Source of the DNA: Pelargonium nanum
Lineage: Eukaryota; Streptophyta; Magnoliopsida; Geraniales; Geraniaceae
Assembly (NCBI GenBank): GCA_036897485.1
Contig: JAYMTF010000011.1
Location: 1-64,000, forward strand
DNA: 64,000 nucleotides
Direction: 5' to 3'
The translations under genes were made by a program, and so were the position numbers. Positions 46,162 through 58,200 of the stretch are shown piece by piece; position 1 is the stretch's first letter, and every line of letters starts with the position of its first letter. Below the pieces are notes generated by a model. That model was not told the origin of the DNA, did not search any database, and saw nothing but the letters and a program-made list of their open reading frames with translations.

Positions 46162-47457
46162 GGCTCTGACGGAGAGGATTTAGGGTTTGTGGTGTTGGTG
46201 ACGAATTGGGAATGGTCTGTGCTGTGACGATGAAATGTGAAAGGTTCGCTGATTCGATTTCTGGATAAACACACGGCAATAGTTGGAGGTCTGAGCTGAG
46301 ATTTGGGTTTGCTCCCGCCCTAACTTTCCTTTTATTTTACTTTTATTTTTGCTAAGATTTCTTTGGACATGGAGATTTATTTCTTTATTTTTAATCAATA
46401 TGTGACTGCGAAATGCAACTGATGTGTCTTAATATAATTAATGTACCGTTTTAAGTGATAGTGGCATTAAATCTGAAACGACGTATTGAATGGGCTGTTG
46501 ATAGCTCGAGGTAAAGGTCGTCGGAGAGAGATATGGATAAGATCGATTGTGATGCCACAGAGTTTTTGGTTTGAAGAAGTCCAATGCGGAATAAACACGA
46601 GAAATCATGGGAACGTAGGTTGTTCGTTCGTGGGTCAACTAGAGGTTTGAATTGCAAAAGTCATGGTCGTTCGTGAGGTTTTATGTCGGGTGATAGAAGA
46701 TTGTCTCAAATGGTATTTGACTCTATTGTGCTTCAAGTGATACATACTCTACGTATGAGTGCTCCAAATTTCTCATTCTCGATGATGTAATGAATCTTAT
46801 GAGTTAACTTTTTTCAGCTTAGAATTTTATTTTTTTTCACCACTCTATAAACAAGGTAGCTCACGAGCTTTGCTAGACTATCAAACTTGTATGCAAAGGC
46901 AATTACTAGAAAGTTGGTTCCACGTTATGTATTGTTGAGCGTTTTGCTATAGATTATAAGTCTTTTTTCGCCTCCATCACATCGCTTTTATCATACTCAC
47001 AATTGGCTCGTCTTGTTTGATCTCGTCTCTTATCATGTTGCAAACGACATCTTACCAACTTCGTTTTCGTTATGTGCTAGTATATAAGAGTGTTTATTGC
47101 GGTTAGATTAATGCTTTTCATGCTATTTTTATACTTTTCAATCCTAAAACGAGTCAGACTAGTCATGAAAGATATACGAATTTGATTGGGCAACCCGCAC
47201 ATATTCCACGACAAACTCCCGTAACCCTAATCGAGAAAGCCCCAAGGCAAAGTTGTTTCAGCATCGACCCGAAATCCAAATGACCACTTCTAAACACACC
47301 AATGCAATATCAGCAACAACCATAATGTAAAAATCAAGAACCAAAAGAATATGAAATTTTATGCAAAAATAATCTTACTCTTCTCTTCTCTTTTTACAAA
47401 TTTTGAGGGGCCAAGGTTTTAACTGGCCTGTACAATGGCTCTGTATTTCATCATCCA
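46162..47457. other. Spacer: NSR-like promoter and CDC14-like 3' side
   Basis: The left part is the upstream region of the NSR-like gene. The right ~150 bases (TTTTACAAATTTTGAGGGGCC) should be the 3' UTR of the CDC14-like gene. I see no coding exon, and the short frames on both strands here lack family features. Confidence 0.5.
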
Positions 47458-50400
47458 TCAATACAAGTCAAGAGACTCGATGACCCTTCCGGCTTGAATG
47501 TGCAAAGCCCTCAGTCTCTGCTCGGGATCTAAGGTTGATCCAAACTGACTTGCTGCCCATATCAAGGAGGCCGATTTCTCGCCCAGATATCGTCTCACGT
47601 CATCGTGTATTGTTGCCATCGGAGAGCCCTCTCTTCCATTGACGTGCCCGATGAGCAGCAACAGAAACTCGGCACATTTCAACCTAATGGATGTGAACAT
47701 GTTTGTTCTTCTATGAGAAAGTAATGAATCGGAATAAGATATGCCAGCACGAAAGCAGATATAAAGACAATTATATCAAACCCGAGTTACCTGACTTATA
47801 TGTCAATAAGCAACCAATGATAAGAAAAAATAAATTCAGACTACCTCTCCTTGACAGAGTTGTGGATACATTCTTCAATATCTGTCCTAATTTATAAGTA
47901 AAAAAACAAGGCATTGCATGAGGCTCCCACCACCAAGAGGTTGATTCCCAAACTCGAAACTGTAACCTTTAGGTCGCAAAGCAATAATCTTACTCCTGAG
48001 TCAAGGCTCGGTTACTCCATTCATCCCAAAATGAGTGTCTATATTCCCATTTATGTAGAAATTAAGGATAAATTAGTTAGAGTTTGAACTTCCCCTCTAT
48101 ACCCTCTCGTGATCACTGCTCACATAAACTCAAGAAGTTTGAACTAATTTATCTTAGAGATATTGTCGGTAATTCATGCATAACTAACTTTCTAGAGAAG
48201 AAAAGGAACACTTTTTCGGGACATTTTTTTTAAGAGAAGTGGACACTCATTTTGAGACAAAGCGAGTAAAATGAAGCAAAATGCCTGCCTAAAATTAACT
48301 TCCACAAAGACAGAGATCTGAAAAGGAATGGATAGGCAGTTGCAAATAACAGCCCTCATTATGGGACTTGCTTCTATGTTATAAATGCACATGCCATATT
48401 TTGGATACTTTTGGAAGTTCAAAGTGCATGAGTAACGGCCAATGGCGTTTAAATATGAAACAAGTTACCTTAGATTTTCATCCACTTGTTTATCTCTAAT
48501 CAACTCTGCTACTTCCTCAATACCGTTACATTCCTCAAAGTCCTGGTAAATAATTAGAACAAATACACAAATCTATTATTTAAACGAAATGAATTTAGAA
48601 CAGACTTCATTATTCAAAAATCACAGTAAGGCATGTCAATATAACTCTCTACTGCGTACTATCATCTAAAGCCAAAGTTTGGAGTGCTAGAAGGAGCACG
48701 TCTTTCTTATTCAAAGTTCAAGGACCTCACTGACTAATTATAAGTTCAGGGACTAAAGCAGTTACTTTTTGAAAGTTTGAGAACCTAGGATAGTTAAACC
48801 TTTATTTATTTGTTTTGCAGAGAAACAACAACGAGATAAAAATTTCAGCCTATGCAAAGTCGATTGATAAAGAAGGTCGAATTTTTTTCCAGGCCATAAG
48901 GAATTGTGAGCAGGAGATTACGGATTTCCTAATCATTCATCCACCTTTCCTAGCTTACCATCTCATTTTCCTTTCCAGGACACTGTTATTCCAAATAATT
49001 TCCTTGATGTCAATTAAAATCCAAGGAAATGTAGACATGGCAAGGAGGCCAAGACGTTTGAGATCAAAACACTGGAACTTAATGAACAAAATTCAATATC
49101 AACCTACAGATCACAGGAATAGCAAATTGAATGTATTAAGCTATTGGGTCTTGCATATGTCGTTAACCAGTGTTCTTTGCTCTTAAGCTATTAAGGTAGT
49201 TATATAATTCATTTCTTTGGAAATCTGAAAGTTTAATTATTTTTACGTTTCAAACAATGTAATACCTGATTCAAATCAACAATAAGGTTCAGCCATTAAT
49301 ATTAAGCATTGACATGTTGATCTAAATGCAATCAAACTAAAAAGAAAACATAAAAAGTTCAGCATCAAAAAACACAATAATAACTGACCATTAATGTACA
49401 ACAGAATGTAAAACAAATTATGCTTACATTTATAGCTAATAGACATATAAGAAATCCCATACCATTTGATTTGGCGACGAATCCAACATGATTGATATTA
49501 AAGCATCTAAGCATGCACCTTGCTCAAGTGCTCCTTGGGTTGATAATATTTTCATCAAAACCTGCATAATGTCAAACTACTCTCAACCTGACGTTGAGAA
49601 CAAATGTGTTTGCACATACTTAGCGGCTAAATCCCGACAACAATCTTAATTCCATAAATCATGCCTAAAATCTACAGATAATATGAGAGAAAATATTTAT
49701 TGCAAGAATTAGGTTCTTCGAAGGCACAACATATCATTTCCATGACGAATATGTTCAGATGCAACAAAGCCTATGTAGACATTTTGGCTACCTGGATTGC
49801 CTTATGTTTGTGGGCCAATACTGTGCTCTCACGGTCGAGTAAACAACAACCTTCCAAAACGCGAAGTGCAAGTGCAACTTCAGCATCCGTTGATGGACTA
49901 GTTAACTTCATAGGCTCTACACCGAATATGTGATCCAATTTTGCTACCGTATCATCCTCTGGTTCTTTAAATGAATTTTGAAACAAAACCGGAACCACTG
50001 TTACATGCCATAACCCAACATCAGCATATTAAGTTCCAAAACAGCACATAAACTATACCCACTTAAAAATACATATCTGTATAAAACAACCCGCAGGGGT
50101 CATCTTACATACTAAATTCCTGTTTGGTTGCTAAGAAAAAGGCAACTGAAATTCATGTCCTGTGCTGAGATTTTCTGTATTCGAAAAAAGCTACATGCTA
50201 AAGATATATTCGTCTCACTCTTGAGTGATTCACATTTTCTCTTAGACCCTACTAGGAACCAAATCATGACAGAATTGACATAAGCTTAACATATAAATTC
50301 ATTTCACACTAAAAATAAATTGAATTGAAGCAAATAAACAGATTCCAAATGTCAAAATTGAAGTTCCTTAAATTTTCTAGAAATGTAACTAGTTAATCCC

Positions 50401-50971
50401 CAAATTAAACCCTAACAAGGACAATTTTGTATCCAGCACTACTCAGTTAAAGCTCCATTTCTACATCAAATTACCAAAACTCAGTTTCAAAGGCTATTCA
50501 ACAATTTTATCTCATTTTCTCGGCATCCAAACACAATCAAAGAGGAAAATAAGAAGAAAACAATGAATGAATCAATTCCGTACCTTGGAACTCGGGCTTG
50601 GATTGGCTTCGACAGAAGAGCTGGATCGTCTCGTCGGACTCGGCGACGGATCGGAGGGACTTGAGGATGGAGCGGAGGCCATGGACTCGGAGAAACGAGA
50701 ACTCGGCGCGAGCGTCTCTGAGTCCGGTCCGGAGAGCGAGCGTGACCTCCCGGTACAGTCTCTGCTCGTTGAGGGACGTGGCGAGCTCCTCCACCACCGT
50801 CGACGGTCGCGGCTGCTCCGATTCCGGCGAGCTCTTCGTCACTCCTTCGCTCCATAGAGCTCTCTTCAGATTCATCTCCGCTTCTTCTTCGTCTCTTTCC
50901 TCTTCTCTGCGACTGTAAGATCCGTCTGGTTCGTGGTCTCGTTTCGTAAATATCGAGAAGTTTCGGGTCAT
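47458..50971 (-). CDS. CDC14 SIN-component family protein (ARM-like)
   Basis: Five exons read leftward: 50971-50584, 49997-49792, 49561-49463, 48542-48469, 47683-47458 (330 aa). The N-terminal 45 residues are charged (SRREEERDEEEAEMNLKRAL). Then follow a helical body with EELATSLNEQRLYREVTLAL, AEVALALRVLEGCCLLDRES, GALEQGACLDALISIMLDSS and KCAEFLLLLIGHVN, and a C-terminal part with DDVRRYLGEKSASLIWAAS. This matches plant proteins annotated as cell division control protein 14, SIN component (not the CDC14 phosphatase). In fission yeast that subunit binds the Sid1 kinase; the plant role is unknown. The start is the first ATG of the long open exon. Phases close. Family assignment is by memory of annotation, so moderately sure. 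Confidence 0.8.
47912..48010 (-). mobile_element. Au-like SINE fragment in intron 4 of the CDC14-like gene
   Basis: On the minus strand GGAGTAAGATTATTGCTTTG, CGACCTAAAGGTTACAG, TTTCGAGTTTGGGAATCAAC and CTCTTGG follow the Au-SINE plan: GGTAAGGTTGTCTTGCGACC, GGTTCGAG..CTGGAAACAGCCTCTTG. It ends ATGCAATGCCTTGTTTTTTT. It abuts a Stowaway-like MITE that starts at 48013. Confidence 0.5.
48013..48268. mobile_element. Stowaway-like MITE in intron 4 of the CDC14-like gene
   Basis: The left end TACTCCATTCATCCCAAAAT then GAGTGTC pairs with the right end GGACACTCATTTTGAGACAA then GCGAGTA. The interior has CGGTAATTCATGCATAACTA. At 256 bp it is the best-preserved copy of this family in the window. Confidence 0.65.
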
Positions 50972-52328
50972 TTTTGTGAATCATCATACGGTGTCGCATT
51001 GGCTGGCTTCCTTGGGAGAAACAAACGACATGTCGTTTATTTATGGGCTTTATACTTATTCTAACAGACTTGTTAGCCCATTTCTACTTTTATATTGTAA
51101 ATTATTTTTTATTAATTAAACTCATTTTACCGGTTATAATTGATTTTCCGGTGCCACGTCACCATTTATTGACACGTCACCACGCTATATCATATGCATA
51201 GTCCACGTAGCAGAACAAACTCTTGTTCTCCTTGTCATATATCAAAAGTTAACATAAACTTGTATTTCTGTATATTAAATAAACTATTACGGTTTTCAAG
51301 ATTGCACATGCAATCAGTTAGATTCTACTAAGATTTATTACGAACCAATCATAGCTTTCTCAATTCGACAGTTGAAAGTAATTAATATTACATGTGCATA
51401 TATGTTACGAACCATCAAAGTATTCCTATACTATAGATTCAAAGGTAACGAATTGCTAGCAACGAAATAATGACAATGTTGTTGTGCTAACAAATATACA
51501 CATAAACTATTTTCAATTTTTATTTTAATTACTTAACATTCACGAATCACACAGATTTGATAGTGTGGATGAATAACACATTCGCATTCCACTTTTTCCC
51601 TTAATTTTCTCAAATATCTCATGTTTTATACCTAAATTTCCATAAGAAAAGACACATTTGCTTCAAATACAAGCATCGGAGTCTTTTAAGTACAACAAAA
51701 TCATTCATTTTTAATTTAACCGAGGTGTCATATAAAAAAGATGTCAAGTTATCCACACGCAAAACATGTATTTCGAATTTTTTGGAACATGTTTGGTAAC
51801 AATTAAAGTTTGAGAAGTCATTTTGCGTAGGACATTAATAAATAGTTGTTTAAGTTTGTAGTTATTTATCAATGAGATTGTAACATAATCTCATTCAAAT
51901 TATGGATCCAACGAGTCATTTCATTTTCACAAATTTATTGGACGAGAATATCATGTTATGGTTGGCTTATCTCTACTATCGATCGATACTTTAACTTTAA
52001 TTAATTAATAATTGGATTTCTATTGAATTTATATTGAGCGTTAAATTTACCCAACTGAGGAATTTTTTAATCCGACCCTGAAACCGAGCAAGCTTTTGCT
52101 ATAGAAGTAACCATGAAAACTGATTTGCAAGACACAACCAAACAAAAATTGGCAAGAATATAGCAAAAGTCTCATCCTGACATTAATTAGCCGGAAAAAG
52201 AAAAGGATATTATAAATATGATCAGAGTTACATTACAACATTGTGTGTGATAGATTCGCCGGTAGAAGATATCCCAAAGTACAAAACGACTACATTTTCC
52301 ACGATCACATTGAGGTGCACGAAGAAGA
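50972..52328. other. Spacer: CDC14-like promoter and Mut7-C gene 3' side
   Basis: No gene is seen. TATGGGCTT and TTAGCCCATTT near 51040-51080 are site II-like words upstream of the CDC14-like gene. The remainder is AT-rich. The last ~150 bases should be the 3' UTR of the exonuclease gene. Confidence 0.5.
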
Positions 52329-55300
52329 TCATGAGCTCGGGAGTGACATGACCTCCTCGTTCAACTTGCACACGTCGATGAACTTCTGAACTGCATTATG
52401 GTATTGGGTTCCCTGTAACAAGCAAGTTTTAGCTTTCCATGAGTATCTACTTAGAGGTGACAATTTCAGGTTTCTGGTCACTGATCGGATCGGGTCAGAT
52501 TTCATTTTTTCAGACATAAAATGAGCTAATTCGCATCCGACCCGAAAGTTGGTTGGGTCAGATCAGATTTCGGGTACCCATGGGTTCGGGTCCAAAATGT
52601 CAGCTCTATATTTACTAACCAAAAGCTCCAGCAAGATAGAGTGTTCTTAAAATGCGATGTTAATGATGAATCGGGAAATGAAATATACCTCCCAGTAAAG
52701 TTGGTTGCAGTCCTGGCATTGCCAAAACTCTAAATTCTTGTCAAACAAGCAGTTTGGAATTTTTTGGAAACCTTTTGCAGCTTCAACGGCTTCTTCAGTT
52801 GTTAAGGGCTTTTGTACGAACATTCCGTTACATTTTGTGCACCTCGACATCAGCTGATCCTCGCTGATTTTCAATTCAAAAGTTTCAATGACCTGCAAGA
52901 ATGATCGACATAGTAATATTTTGATTTCAGACTTCACAACACCATTGCATAACTTAAATTAACGAGACAAACACAAGAAACGTCCCTTCCCACTTCATTA
53001 GAGTTTTGCATAACAATCGCCAAACCATTAACTATCCAAATTCCAAGAATAGATCTTGAATTTAGCTAAAACTTTGATGAAATTAAAATTTTAGTAGCTT
53101 TGATATACGAAATGTTAAAAAACAGTCTATTTAGTACATGAACTTTCATTTGCACCAACTTTGGTATGAACTTTGAACCGTTAGTCCCATTTGACATTGT
53201 TCACCAAACTGTGTACAAGTAGAAAATCCGTGCAATAGATTGATTTTTTTATTTTTAAGTTGCGGGTCAAATTAGGTATCAAGCTACAATCCGTGTACGG
53301 TTTACCACTAGTAACATTAACCCTTATAGACTTATAGTTTACCAACACGGTGATTCAGTTGCAAAACAAACTGTTTTTACCCTAATGCGTCATTTGTTTG
53401 TTTACACATAAAACGCTAATGACTTGCTCTAAAATATTATTACGATGGAAGATAAAATGAAATAAAGGCAAATAAGTTTTTATCAATTTCAGAGGAGTCG
53501 CACACCATCTATATCCTTCAATGAAAGGTGGCAGCATACATACCTCAAGTAACTGTTCATTTTTTAGAAGACTCTTCACTTTGTATATTTGATTTTTAAT
53601 CAAATACTCGTGTCTGAACAGCTTGACATCTCGTGTAAGGATGACTCTCTTCTCTTTGTGAGCTTGATCTATTAAATCCCTAAATATAATTTGGTAAAAA
53701 ATAAACAGTTCCTTAAAGTGAATTCTAACAAATAAATGTGATTTTTTTAACAGCAGATATCATCAGAGTATTATAGTACCTTGATTCCGGCTTTCTCGAT
53801 AGTGGAATTGCAGCATCTATGCCAACGCATCTCAAATGTTTTGCCAAGCCCTCAACCTGAATGAATATTTTAGTAGCTTCATATAATAAACACTTAACGG
53901 TCGAGAGTCAACATAATTGTACTCGTAAAAGAAAGAAAAAGAAAAAGAAAACTATATAAATACCATCACATCACATAAGAACTTTGGGCATCCATCACCA
54001 CCGAGGGACGTATCCCATGGAGCCGGACCTTGCCAATTGTAGGAATTTTCTGATTGCTTTTGCTTGCTAATTAATCCCACAGATGACCGTTTTCTCCCTT
54101 TCCTTTTGGAGGCTTTAGGCTTTCTGTCGGATTCTTTCAACAAAATCTTTTCGCCGAATTTTGTTACAACCTTCAAAAGGGTTTCTTCCATTGGCATAGT
54201 ATTTCTACATAATGACTTGGAAACTACTTCCACCGTAGTTATTTTTGGAGGAAGATCGGAAGCAACAGTAGCTAGGACAATATCTACAGCTTTCGGAATT
54301 TTGATCCTTAAAATTTGATTGCACATCTCAACCTCCTCAAGCACCTCTTTCAACCCAAGATTCACATTATAGGGACTCACTTCAGCAGTGCTGTCAAATG
54401 TATCCCCTGCAACAGCCAAATAAATGTTGAAAATTGACCGGATTATATTAGCTGAAAACATCAACAATCAACAAGATAATACCATAAGTAACAAAGATAA
54501 TTATGCTTTCTGTTTCACATCTCAATTGTTTTTCTATGTGGATCCAACAAAAGAGAAATAACAAACTGACGTTTCATAAGTATTGGAATGGAAAGTTGCA
54601 AGAATGAAGAATATGTGATCGCAGGACATAGGACAATGCCCATAAGCATGCATGGGCAACACATCAATCAGAAACTTACTTATCTACGTATGAGCTTCTA
54701 TTAAGGTATACAAGACTATAACCATGGCTTGGGCTTTTTATTTTTTCATAATTGGTACGGGGCATGAATCCATTGCTATTTTTCTCTTGTCATGGTTCCA
54801 CTAGTTGAGTCAACATTCATGAGGATTTATTGGAGGATTACTGCAAGGAACACATACCTTCTTTGACAGCCATGGCCTGGAAGAAGTCAAATATTTCGAG
54901 CAAGCAGTGGGCATCCATAGCTGCATATGTTTTTTGCTCTTCTGAAAGAGGACGAAGTGACCAGTCACTACATTGAAGTTCCTAAAGAAGATATAAGCTA
55001 CATTAAGAACATATCACGGTGACAAATATGTCATCCAATGCCACATTGGGAACTAAACTTCCAGGAAACATAATATTTCCTCATGTAACATGGACATGCC
55101 CGAGCCAAACTAAAATGAGGTTCCTACTAAATGCCGGCGAAAAAACCCATCAAACACGACCATGCATGCTATTGCATACCAATCTAGAGATTATATTACC
55201 ATGTGCAATCATATGAATAACAAAATTACTAAACATCTGATTGACATTAAATTTTGGAAAGATGAAGGGTTTATCTAGATACTTGTTAGCTCAATGTCAC

Positions 55301-56943
55301 AGACCAAGAGCGCCCCAAACTCCCATCCTGCAGGGACGGGGTCAGCCTTTTCCATGGGCATTAAGCACATAACACACAAGTTAGGGCTACGAGGTTTACA
55401 TGTATCAAGTAAATACAGCATTGATCAGAACTCATTCCACTAGTAATATTAACCTAACAAATGACACTCTACGAGGTTTACGTGTATCAAGTAAAATTTA
55501 CGTTTGAGTTCTGTTTTCGTGTTTTACGAGTAAATTTACGTTGGAGTTATACTAGTAATATTAACCTAACAAATGGCTGAATTTATAAAATCTTACATAA
55601 TAACATTGTGAAAGCAACAATTGAAACTGAACAACTATTATATATAAACTTCATTGAGTTAGATAATATGGAAGTGGAATGAGTGCATACATAAAACTAT
55701 CATGCTCATGAAATAAATAAAATTAATAACTAAAAGATGAACATTGTTCTTAGCATCCCACAAACATAAGCTAGATGTTCGGAAACCAAACCTTCGAAAG
55801 AGAAAAGCCTAAAATTTCTTGGCAGATAGTTGACAGGCTCTTGATTTCCTTTGATATCTTCTTTCCATGTTGCTTATGTTGCAGATGATTGTATATGTTT
55901 GTAATATCCAGAAAAGGCTCCAGCTATTATTATTAAGAATAGGTCGATTAGAAATTATGACACGGCAACAAAATTTTGGGATATCACCAAAATTCAATGA
56001 CAAGATACACCAAAGAATCAAATATATAACAAACTTGAGAAACACATAAATATAGATTATTGAATTCTACTTAGATAACTAATCATATAGTGTCTGTTGA
56101 ATTTATCAATTATAATTTGTTATAGTTTCAGAAACATACTAGCTTAACTGCACTGAAATAGAATTGAAAAAACAATTTAATGGCACAAACACAAACACAA
56201 TTGTTAAGCAAATAGAATTGAAACTTTCTGTTTGGATGCTGAGAAAACAGAAATGGAGGGAAAAGCCCAAATTCCCTCCATTTTCACACATTTTCTCAGC
56301 AACCAAACAGACTTCAGCTGCTAATTCAAAACTCAACCTGTCGAAGCCAGGATTGCACCAATTTGAGGAAAACGTAGACGACAAACATATTAGCTAAATT
56401 GCAATGAAATAGAATTGAAAATAATAATAATGGCACAAACACAAATGTTAAGCAATTTCTGTAGGTAACTCTCTGTTCGGATGCTGAGAAAGCAGAGAAG
56501 TTCAAGAAAATGCACAAATTTCATCATTTTTTTTCCCGCATTTTCTCAGCAACCAAACAGCTTACAGCTGCGAATACAAAACTCACCCGGTCGAAGCCAG
56601 GATCGCAGCCATTGGAGGAAAACGTAGACGACAAGTACACCAAGTCCTGCTTGAACCTAAACCCTAGCTTCAAAACATCAGGCGAAACAAAAACGTCTCT
56701 GAGCAGCTCCCATATCGACGGTAGAGGAATCGAGAGCAGATCGAGCAGGAAGACGACTGTGTCGTCCGAGTCGGTGCCGAGTCGGCAGGCGAGTTGGAGG
56801 AGCGAGACGGTGGGGAAGGCGGATTGGTGGCCGCGCGTGGGCTTCCACTCGGCGTCGAGTCCAATGACGGAGGAACGAGTCAGGGACCGAGTCAGGAGAG
56901 AGAACTCGGGCGACTCGGTTGATGAGACGGTGTGGATTTTCAT
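52329..56943 (-). CDS. DEDDy 3'-5' exonuclease with Mut7-C domain (EXD3/mut-7-like)
   Basis: Eight exons read leftward: 56943-56587, 55923-55792, 54981-54858, 54406-53964, 53856-53780, 53679-53544, 52892-52689, 52412-52329 (518 aa). The N-terminal DEDDy domain shows exo I IGLDAEW (D30, E32), exo II KLGFRFKQDLVYL and exo III TYAAMDAHCLLEIF with the Tyr and Asp. A basic linker (KPKASKRKGRKRSS) leads to the Mut7-C part: GGDGCPKFLCDVMVEGLAKH, LRCVGIDA, KRVILTRDVKLF, and the zinc ribbon CTKCNG with CQDCNQLYW. Relatives include nematode MUT-7 and animal EXD3, which trim RNA; the plant substrate is unknown. Intron 1 keeps a tandem copy of the exon 1 end. Phases close. Confidence 0.92.
52452..52609. 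repeat. GGGTC-rich repeat, best-bounded copy, in intron 7 of the Mut7-C gene
   Basis: It starts TAGAGGTGACAATTTCAGG and ends GGTCCAAAATGTCAGCTCTA, so the outer 14 bases are inverted copies of each other. The interior has GATCGGATCGGGTCAG, CGCATCCGACCCG and ATGGGTTCGGG. It is 158 bp with no coding capacity. Confidence 0.65.
56133..56645. repeat. Tandem duplication of the exon 1 end and intron 1 start (Mut7-C gene)
   Basis: Two ~255-bp units, 56133-56395 and 56390-56645, share TGAAATAGAATTGAAAA, AATGGCACAAACACAAA, GGATGCTGAGAAA-CAGA, ATTTTCTCAGCAACCAAACA, GTCGAAGCCAGGAT and GGAAAACGTAGACGACAA. The right unit includes the last ~55 bases of the real exon 1 and its donor. The left unit is a decayed copy lying in the intron. 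Confidence 0.8.
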
Positions 56944-57005
56944 GGAAGTGTAGTGGTTGTTTGTTACTTTGTTTTGAGACTTTAAGTGTTATAGACTTTA
57001 TGTTT

Positions 57006-57093
57006 TGGGCCTTAATTTCATGAGATGGGCTTATAGATTTTGGGCCTTAATATAATGAAATGGGCTTTCAAATGTTTGGGCTTCAATTTGGGC
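57006..57093 (+). promoter_or_regulatory. Six same-strand TGGGC site II elements upstream of the Mut7-C gene
   Basis: TGGGC starts at 57006, 57026, 57041, 57061, 57077 and 57089, all in one orientation, 63-150 bases before the start codon of the minus-strand gene. The first four lie in a tandem duplication (TTTTGGGCCTTAAT then ATGGGCTT, twice). TCP-type factors bind such elements in other plants; here the role is inferred. Confidence 0.55.
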
Positions 57094-57139
57094 TTATTGT
57101 GAGTAGGACCTTTTGTGTGTGAAAATTTTGTTTGGAGGG

Positions 57140-57460
57140 TAGAATTGGCAACTCAAGTTTTGGGTCGGAGTTGGGTCGAGCTTTTTGGAGGGTAGAATTG
57201 GCAATTCGAGTTTCGGATTGGTTGGAAATTTCGGTATTGCATTGAAAAAATCTAACTCGAACCCAATATTCAAAATATGTGGATTTTTATTTTAGATTGC
57301 AGATAGATATGCACTTTCCCCGTGGGAAGCCTAGTTCGATTTGACCTGAAAAGTAATTGAATTTGATATGAAAATAATCACACCGACAACAAAACTCCCA
57401 CCAATTTGTTTGGTGTGGACAATTTGATCTCGAACCCGAGTTTTCACGATAAATTATAAC
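57140..57460. repeat. GGGTC-family repeat block
   Basis: It has two tandem left parts (GAGGGTAGAATTGGCAACTC and GAGGGTAGAATTGGCAATTC), then TTTTGGGTCGGAGTTGGGTC and CTAACTCGAACCCAATATTC. The right end is not clear. Confidence 0.4.
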
Positions 57461-57770
57461 AACTCTCTCCCGATCGATCACACCCAACTTTGGCATATCT
57501 CAAGCCTAACATATATAAAGTATCCACAAAGGAGGCCAAAAAGAAAATGGTCCAAATAATTTATCACAGAAACAGATGCTAGAACTGTCAGTCTCTACAA
57601 GTTATGAACATTCACAGCCCAAAAGAGAAATCAAGTGAACATTTTAGGACCACTCTGTTTATGATCATAGGGTGGTCCAATACTCCAAGTTTGATCTCCA
57701 CCGTTGATCATCAAGATCATAGTACAATCACAATTGTGGTCCTCATGATCATTTTGTGCCTGCCCATCTG

Positions 57771-58200
57771 ATTTTGATAATTTGCAGCCTAAAACAAGTA
57801 CTACCCCACCCTACTACGTGTCGATGTTTTAAAAATCAGACCGAAGAATTTGAGTCGATTCAGTCAAGGACTCGTCAGATTTCGATAAGTTGAGGCCTTA
57901 AAAGTAATATCTCATAATGGTAGATCAGACGAAGAATTTGAATTGATTTAGTCACATTTGTCATATTTCGATAAGTTGTGGCCCCAAAGGTGCTACTTCC
58001 GCTAATAATTTGAAATAATTTAGTTACGGACACGTTAGGTTTCGAAAGTTGCGGTCTCTAAGTACTACACTATTTTGGTGCCATATTTATCGTTGATGTT
58101 TTGAAAATCAGACGAATAATCAACTTAATCACAAAGTCATCATATTTCAATAAGTTGTGGGGTCTTAAGTACTAGCCCTATTATGGTACCATGTTTCACA
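57771..58200. repeat. Degenerate direct repeat, five units of 76-108 bp
   Basis: The anchor ATTTCGATAAGTTGTGGCC (variants) occurs at 57771, 57879, 57964, 58040 and 58143. Between anchors AAGTACTA-, TTTTAAAAATCAGAC, GAAGAATTTGA and TTTAGTCAC recur. The units are strongly diverged and non-coding. Confidence 0.6.

Noticed and set aside
48815-49186. 123-codon plus-strand frame in intron 3 of the CDC14-like gene
   Set aside because: Composition is typical of AT-rich intron and no motif, signal or family feature is seen.
50567-50918. Two long plus-strand frames opposite exon 1 of the CDC14-like gene
   Set aside because: They are GC-rich mirror frames of a coding exon; the minus-strand frame has the family sequence and splices in phase.
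53100-53400. Possible MITE in intron 6 of the Mut7-C gene (TAGTACATGAACTTTCATTTG, CGTGTACGGTTTACC)
   Set aside because: It has the flavour of short MULE-like repeats, but I could not pair its ends, so no element is called.
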